NCBI GenBank assembly: GCA_947568835.1
Contig: OX387607.1
Span: 11,299,701 to 11,363,700, forward strand
Direction of reading: 5' to 3'
Length of the DNA: 64,000 nt
DNA from: Protonemura montana
Lineage: Eukaryota > Arthropoda > Insecta > Plecoptera > Nemouridae
Shown here: piece after piece, positions 58,551 through 64,000 of the stretch
Position numbering within the stretch: the first letter of the stretch is position 1
Layout of the letters: each line of letters begins with the position of its first letter
Notes under the pieces: generated by a model
The model's database searches: none
What the model was told of the DNA's origin: nothing
What the model saw: the letters and a program-made list of their open reading frames with translations, nothing else
Program-made: the position numbers and the translations under genes

Positions 58551-61500
58551 CAGTCTTAGCAGCAGCTCATTACATGTAAGCGACGCTTTTCAGTGAAGGG
58601 GTGAGTGGGGGGGGGGAGGTAATTAATGCCCAAGATGGCGGCGTCACGATAATTCATCGAAGTGACGTATGTAAGACATCAGTCAGTTAATCTCTTGCCA
58701 CTCGGTTGGCTCCACTGGCTGTGCGTACCAGGGTTTACGGGCTTAAGAGAATAATGTAAGGCTGTCGATTTGTTAGGTCTTTGATGGTTGCACTTAGGAC
58801 TCTCTTAGTTGGGTAGTCGATGAGGGAAAGTATAGGGTGAGCGTTGAGACGACATGGAGGTGTATTAATCGTGGCCTCTGTGAATGAAGGGGAATGTCGT
58901 GCAGTTTTGAAATTAATGAAACTGTGTGCGATGGCCCACTTTTCAGTGAATTAATTTACGATTCGGGTTAACATGGGTTGCTTGAAGAAAATCTATGTTG
59001 TTGCCACGAGTGAATGCTTCAGGAGCGCTCAGTTTCTACAATCTGTGAAGTATTTTATGACAGAAACAAAATCTTGATTAAAATCTTTAATTGAATATAA
59101 TCAACGAATTTTTTTTTCTTATTTGCAATGCCGTTTTAAAAGGGCAAAGAGAACTTAAATTGACAACAAAACTTCTTCACAAAATAATCTTTATTTAAAT
59201 ACGTTTAAGAATTATGACATTTTCCATTAAAAAAAAATATATAATAATAAAAGCCAAATGCAACCACATCACTCAAAACTAGCAAACTAATTGCAGATTT
59301 TTATCTATGCTGGTAAATTATTTACAGAGAGTAAACAACCAAAATACGCCTTCTGATTAGCTGTTGCCAAGCCAACATTCAATTAACGGACTATAAAGTA
59401 CTGAACGACTGAAAAACTAGCTCTAAGACAGGATATTTCTTAACTTTCGTTGTGCTCCATAAGATAATGTTACCTAGCAGCACGCCCGGTTGTCTCCTCA
59501 ATAAAGCATGGCCAAATAGATGTCTCGACGTCGCTTGTCAAAATGGTGTTCCTCAGGGATTGCTCTCGAGTCTTCAGTGGTTAGCACCACGTAAGGAAGT
59601 CGTCATATCATGCATTGTTAAAAAAAAGACGGCGATTTAGAATCACGCACTTTGAAGTGCCATTTTGCCAATGTATGTAAAGGGCCTAACGGGCTACTTT
59701 GTGATCTATGATGACTTACGTGCCCTTTTGTCTGATCACTTTGCTAACGTCCAATCGGCATCGATTATCTACGGTTCCCATTAGGGTAATGCGGTCATTG
59801 TGTTGTTTTGTTATTCACATTGGTTTGCGATCGTTAATAGATTGACGAGGCTGGCGTAGCAGACAATACAGATTGGATCACCTGCGTTTGTTTCGGTTAT
59901 TTTGTGAATAGTTTGGATTTCCAGAACTTGTTTCATGGCTCACAATTCACAAAGCAATGTTGCTGATTAAGCAGACTCGGTGCACCCAATTTGTATAGTG
60001 CTCTACGCGAGCTTTATTGGTATTTGTTGAAGATGAAGAGCGTTACGGAAAAGTAAAACACAATATCTAGAATTACTGACTCTGCACTAAATATTTAGAA
60101 TATTTTTATCAAATTTACTTTCAATAAAATCTATAATTTTATTACAAATATGAGATAAAAAATAGCTTCTATGAGCTTCAAATATGGTAATATATACAGA
60201 ACAAAGAGTATACAGACAACAGAATCTCCAGACTCGGATTATTAATTTAAAGTTTGATGCAGTAATAAAAAAAAGCTGTCAGGTGAAAATGCCATTTTTT
60301 TAAGTTATGCACACTTGAACTATTTCAAATAGTTCAAATCACTTTTAGCAATTTGGAAGAACACGTTCGAAAAAGAGCTCATGCTGATAACAAGAAATAT
60401 ACCTGTACACAAAATACATTGACTCAGGTGCCAAATGTATTAACTTTGAGAACGCCTGGAAACTCGTCCATATTTCTCTGACTCAAACGATTAAGTTCCC
60501 CACAATAGTTCACTAAAATTTTAATAATTTCTGCAAAACAAACAAAATGTTGGTAAACATTTTCTCCGCGGTGTAAAAATAATTTTCGAGCGTTTGAACC
60601 AGCCACAGCTGCTGGCTTCCACTGCAAAACGCTGTAAATGTGTTGTTTGAATCCTACTCAAAGCTTATTTCATCCCTCTATCTCCCTAGCCACCAACAAC
60701 ATCGTCTACAGTTACGTTTGAATTCTAATTTGAGATCCATCCCTCCCCTATCCCGTATAAACACCCCACGGGAGTGTTTTAACGCTGAAAAGTGCTTGCC
60801 ACAGAAACAGACGAGGTTGGCTGACCTTTGATCGGCCGACCTGGCCTAGACCTCGCCGTTTGCCAGGCCCTTAGGGAAGGACTCACTAAAATATGTGTCC
60901 AATCCAGGGCCACGCGCCAGGACCCTTTGAGCATCGCTCATATGTCTGTGGGACAAAAGAAAAGTTTGCTCAGTTAACTCAAGAACTGGCTCAAATTTTC
61001 CGCAGAATATTAAATCATTCATTGATATTTTAATTAGGCTTGTTAATAGAACAGTATATTGTTTCCCTAATTGCAAGCATTGCATACACATTGTAAGTAT
61101 GATTTAAGGGCAAATGTAAAATAACAACCTGAAAACCACTAGGATTACAAATAGTTTTTTCTCCGTAGGCCTAGCTGTGAAAAATATCGTTGTGAATCAT
61201 TTCTGTTTTTGTGTATAGTAAAATCTCCATAAGACATTCTTCGAGACATAACCCAGTCGACTTAAAACAATAAAATTATTAATACGCACTGAGAATTAGA
61301 TAACCAACTTTTTTTTTTGTTCAGGCTAGAGACACCCTCGGCCAAGAGAGGGAGAGAGAAAGTGAGAAGCTTGGCCTTCTAATTTGGGAGCTAATCTTTT
61401 GTTTGCTTCCTTGAGCAAAGTACTAACTTCCCCGCCCCCCCTGATCAAAGTCATCTTCTCGACCAAACTTTCTGCTTCGGCCATTGGCTAGCAGCATGGT

Positions 61501-62630
61501 AACGAACTTTGACAGGTGTTGCCTAGGGCGCCAAGGGGTCCAGGTGCAAGTCCCGACAGGACCATTAGGGCAGCGTCAGGAGGAACGCAAGGGTGTGGGG
61601 ATTTAATCGCCGGGTCTTAGAAGGACTTAGGGGGGAACTGGACGTTACTGGGAAGTGAACGTTAGGAGATGGTCTGGCTGGATCGGTGAGTACCTGGTTT
61701 GTTGTGTTTGTTGTTGGAAAATACCTTACAGAGAACGAGCGGAGGAAGCTAATCGTGTGCATTTAGCTTAACTAGAAGAGATGGACACTCCATTGAGTTA
61801 GCTTGTGACCATTAAATCATTAATGCTAGCTGTGTTGTATATATCGGACAAGATTTTAACACAAGGAGTTTTTCTAGCCTTTATTCTGAACCAATCAAGA
61901 TTCGTAAAACAACATTATCTTGTTTAGTGCATCTTGGACTAATAAAATAAATAAAAATGTCAGGCATGTCTTGTAATAACGTCGGTTTCATGTGCACCAT
62001 AGCGAAATTTTTGCATTTCATATCGCTCCCACATATTAAGATTCAAAATTGCAAACACATGCTAAGAAAAACTAGAAGAAAGCTGTGAGCACCTTTTAAT
62101 AATAAAAAACACGTCACTCTTTCGGAAAAAATAGAATCAGTTTTGCTCCAAAGTTCTTTTCGCTGTTAATTATCTAGTTTTGTATGTATCTATACGTTTC
62201 TTAAGATTTTGACAGCGGTTTTTAAGGGATTAAAATAAACTGTTCCATGTGTCTTCTATATACTTTGGTTGGAAAAGAAAATTCTCTTAATTTTAGAGAG
62301 TCATCTTATACTTGGTTTTCTAATAGATCTTAAAAAACGTAATTAAGGGGTTACTTTAGTAAACAAGTGCTTGGCAATGTAGCTTGGCAGCTGCAGCCAA
62401 TTTGCAAGTAAACACAGAGAGGAAAAGCAAGTCAACGGCAGAGCCTTCGCCATCTGTAGTGCAGAAAATAGCAAGAAAAATCATTACCCACTCTCATCTA
62501 GAATAGAAGCGCCACGAAAAGCAAATAACCACCATCGAGAAGAATCGATACTGCTACGTTCGGTGAAAATTTTGATTGCCTATGTTTACCTACCTGATAC
62601 CTTATCTAGAGCGATCATTTGGCGGTGCTA
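58550..62630. other. Non-coding interval with possible regulatory spots
   Basis: AAGATGGCGGC (YY1-like) lies at 58,632-58,642 next to a 10-base G run and TAATTAATG. A minus-strand AATTGCAAGCATTGCATACA near 61,070 is only a faint echo of the SINE tail. A patch at 61,320-61,700 has moderate GC and ends in a donor-like CGGTGAGTAC, without an acceptor or frame to support an exon. The rest is AT-rich. Confidence 0.4.
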
Positions 62631-62928
62631 CTACGGTGCTACATAATACGACCATTTGCATTTTATAACCCCGACCTAGAGAGGTACTTTTCAACAATGC
62701 TGGTTTTGTTGATTTCGGCACCACTAGCAACCGGTATTACGGTGGTGCTACGACGGTTACATTATCAAGAAGGCATACTGGGTTTCCGTTGATCATCACA
62801 GTGCAGTGCAGACAAAGCAACCAATTGCGTTACTACAAACGTTACTTCAGTCAGAGTTACTGAAAAGGGTATAGGTTTGGGTAGATGCTTGGTGCTGTGG
62901 TGATTCTTGGTAACGCAGTGCCACTGAC
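62631..62928 (+). mobile_element. GGTGCTAC-type MITE, copy 4 (diverged)
   Basis: GGCGGTGCTACTACGGTGCT, TATAACCCCGACCTAGAGAG, TTTTCAACAATGCTGG, AGCAACCGGTATTACGGTGG and TTATCAAGAAGGCATACTGG follow the order of copy 1. The right third is shorter, lacking the GCTCTAGGTCGGAGTT block, and ends GGTGCTGTGGTGATTCTTGG. Confidence 0.75.
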
Positions 62929-63366
62929 AAAAAACACTCGAGGCTGAATCATCTGAAATATTTGCAGCTCGTTTAGCAAAAAGACACAAAAGGTGCTCAA
63001 GTCATCGAAAAACGATGTCAATGTTCCATACAGCCTTCATACACCCACTCACAGCACGGAGGCTCGCTATAATGAGATGCTGCCGGATCGTTCATTGGCC
63101 CATTCAACACAAATTTAACAAGCATTTTGAGAGGCATTTACAGACGTCAAACCTGCTCGCTCATATCTGTTCCACCTAACAAGCTATCTCAGGTACATAA
63201 TTGGACAATTTTCTTGCCGCGTTCTCTTCCCGAGCATCCTCCACACGGCCGTGTTTTTCACGACTCCGGTGATCGTTCGTAAGAGAATGGGCAGTGCTGA
63301 GGTCCCGACGTCTTGGAAACGGCCTCGTGTTGAGACCGGGTTATTGTCGGGGCCGTGCGTTGTCGT

Positions 63367-63570
63367 TCAATTAGTGGATCTTGACGCAGTGCAGTCAACG
63401 GGACGCTCGAGTAGGCTGTGGATGGAGGAGATCTCAAGAGCCGGGCCGCAAATTGCCTTGCAGTTTTCTTCGGAGTTTTGAACTGGTCTGTACATGAATG
63501 GTGTGTCACGTGAACTGATTTTGAAGCCAGTGGGGCATTCAATCTCCTCTACTCTACCCGTGTAACCCAC
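63367..63570 (-). CDS. Possible exon or relic with a C-type-lectin-like start
   Basis: Minus-strand frame reads VGYTGRVEEIECPTGFK, then NSEENCKAICG and LEISSIHSLLE. C-P-x-G-F, a following C-x-x-x-C and S-I-H-S-x-x-E resemble the first third of a C-type lectin domain (consensus ...LASIHSxxEN). The frame ends at TGA without a convincing splice donor, and its upstream half lies in a dispersed 96-bp repeat. A chance likeness or a pseudo-exon is as likely as a real gene. Confidence 0.2.
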   Translation of the reverse strand: MGYTGRVEEIECPTGFKISSRDTPFMYRPVQNSEENCKAICGPALEISSIHSLLERPVDCTASRSTN

Positions 63571-63640
63571 AAGAGTTGAACAGACTTAGGTCGATAGCGC
63601 ATCCCGTGGACTGGTTGGAAGCCAACGGCTCATCTACGAT
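63485..63640 (-). repeat. 96-bp-type tandem repeat, about 1.5 units (copy 2)
   Basis: Minus strand: GGCTTCCAACCAGTCCACGG, ATGCGCTATCGACC, GTGGGTTACACGGGTAGAGT, ATTGAATGCCCCACTGGCTT, then the second unit CAAAATCAGTTCACGTGAC. CGTG(A/G)ACTG words recur at 63,509 and 63,605, exactly 96 bp (32 codons) apart. Same family as 54,961-55,095. Confidence 0.65.
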
Positions 63641-64000
63641 TCACAAGATTCTGCGAATATATTCTGTGATCACATATTTTTGGTCTTTTGATTTCGTTAC
63701 TCTTGCTACAATTACGCAGGTGCTTTTAAAGCTTTTTTCAGAACAATGGCTCAGCTTCGCGTGTCACGTGTTGCGTGTTGCGCCTGTCACGCAAAGCGCT
63801 GGGAAAAGGGTTTAACGAAATAATGCTCTCGGCGCGATTGCGATGACTTAGGTGATTGCCGGCCACTTGGTGATTGGACAGCTGCGTCATTTGTCTTGAT
63901 TTTCACGCGTTTTACTAATGGTTTTACGTAAAACTCCGAACGGTTCCTGATATGATGTTAATACTAAAAGCACTCTTAAAAAAAAAAAAACAATTCATCG

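Larger units (their letters stand above)
62929..64000. other. Right end of window, with 96-bp-type repeat and possible lectin-like frame
   Basis: CpG-rich at 63,220-63,480, flanked by AT-rich sequence. It contains the repeat at 63,485-63,640 and the minus-strand frame 63,570->63,367 described separately. No complete gene. Confidence 0.45.

Overview
The window is eukaryotic nuclear DNA from an invertebrate, most likely an arthropod. The evidence is two spliced minus-strand genes of the CRAL-TRIO (Sec14-like) lipid-carrier family. Both end in the ...FGxxGSFKKLxxD tail that I associate with arthropod members. Their small exons sit in AT-rich introns of 0.27-3.7 kb, and SINEs, foldback MITEs and minisatellites surround them. 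Species cannot be named from the sequence alone. No rRNA gene, intact tRNA gene, CRISPR array, prokaryotic operon or recognisable retrovirus-like element was seen.

Region 1, 1-18,937, holds two tandem paralogues in the same orientation. Gene A is 6653->266 (6 coding exons, 301 aa) and gene B is 18937->9967 (6 coding exons, 305 aa). I rebuilt both by joining exons at GT/AG sites. Every intron is in the same place and phase in both genes, exons 2, 3 and 4 are exactly the same length (157, 253 and 111 nt), and the joined frames are open from ATG to stop. Both therefore look intact and arose by duplication of one ancestral gene. The products should be soluble carriers of a small hydrophobic ligand (retinoid, tocopherol or phosphoinositide class); which ligand cannot be read from the sequence. 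The 3.3 kb between the genes holds a 5S rRNA-derived SINE, a 24-base C tract, a 112-bp x 3 minisatellite and a possible 5' non-coding exon of gene A. Intron 3 of gene B holds a 41-bp x 7 minisatellite and another 5S-derived SINE.

Region 2, 18,938-64,000, is about 45 kb with no gene I can support: either a large intergenic interval or part of a very long intron of a gene outside the window. It carries (i) a 399-bp foldback element with 9-bp target duplications, (ii) four copies of a roughly 310-bp inverted-repeat MITE built of GGTGCTA motifs, one with its terminal repeat amplified into a 71-bp tandem array, (iii) a tRNA-derived SINE family with a palindromic TTGCAA tail, (iv) a well-preserved 446-bp 5S-derived SINE with target duplications, (v) dispersed repeats with internal 46-bp and 96-bp tandem units, (vi) a perfect 22-bp-arm hairpin, (vii) long poly-G tracts, and (viii) several CpG-rich, motif-dense islands that could be cis-regulatory. 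One 57-nt candidate micro-exon (46,134-46,190, plus strand) has strong splice signals but no recognised product.
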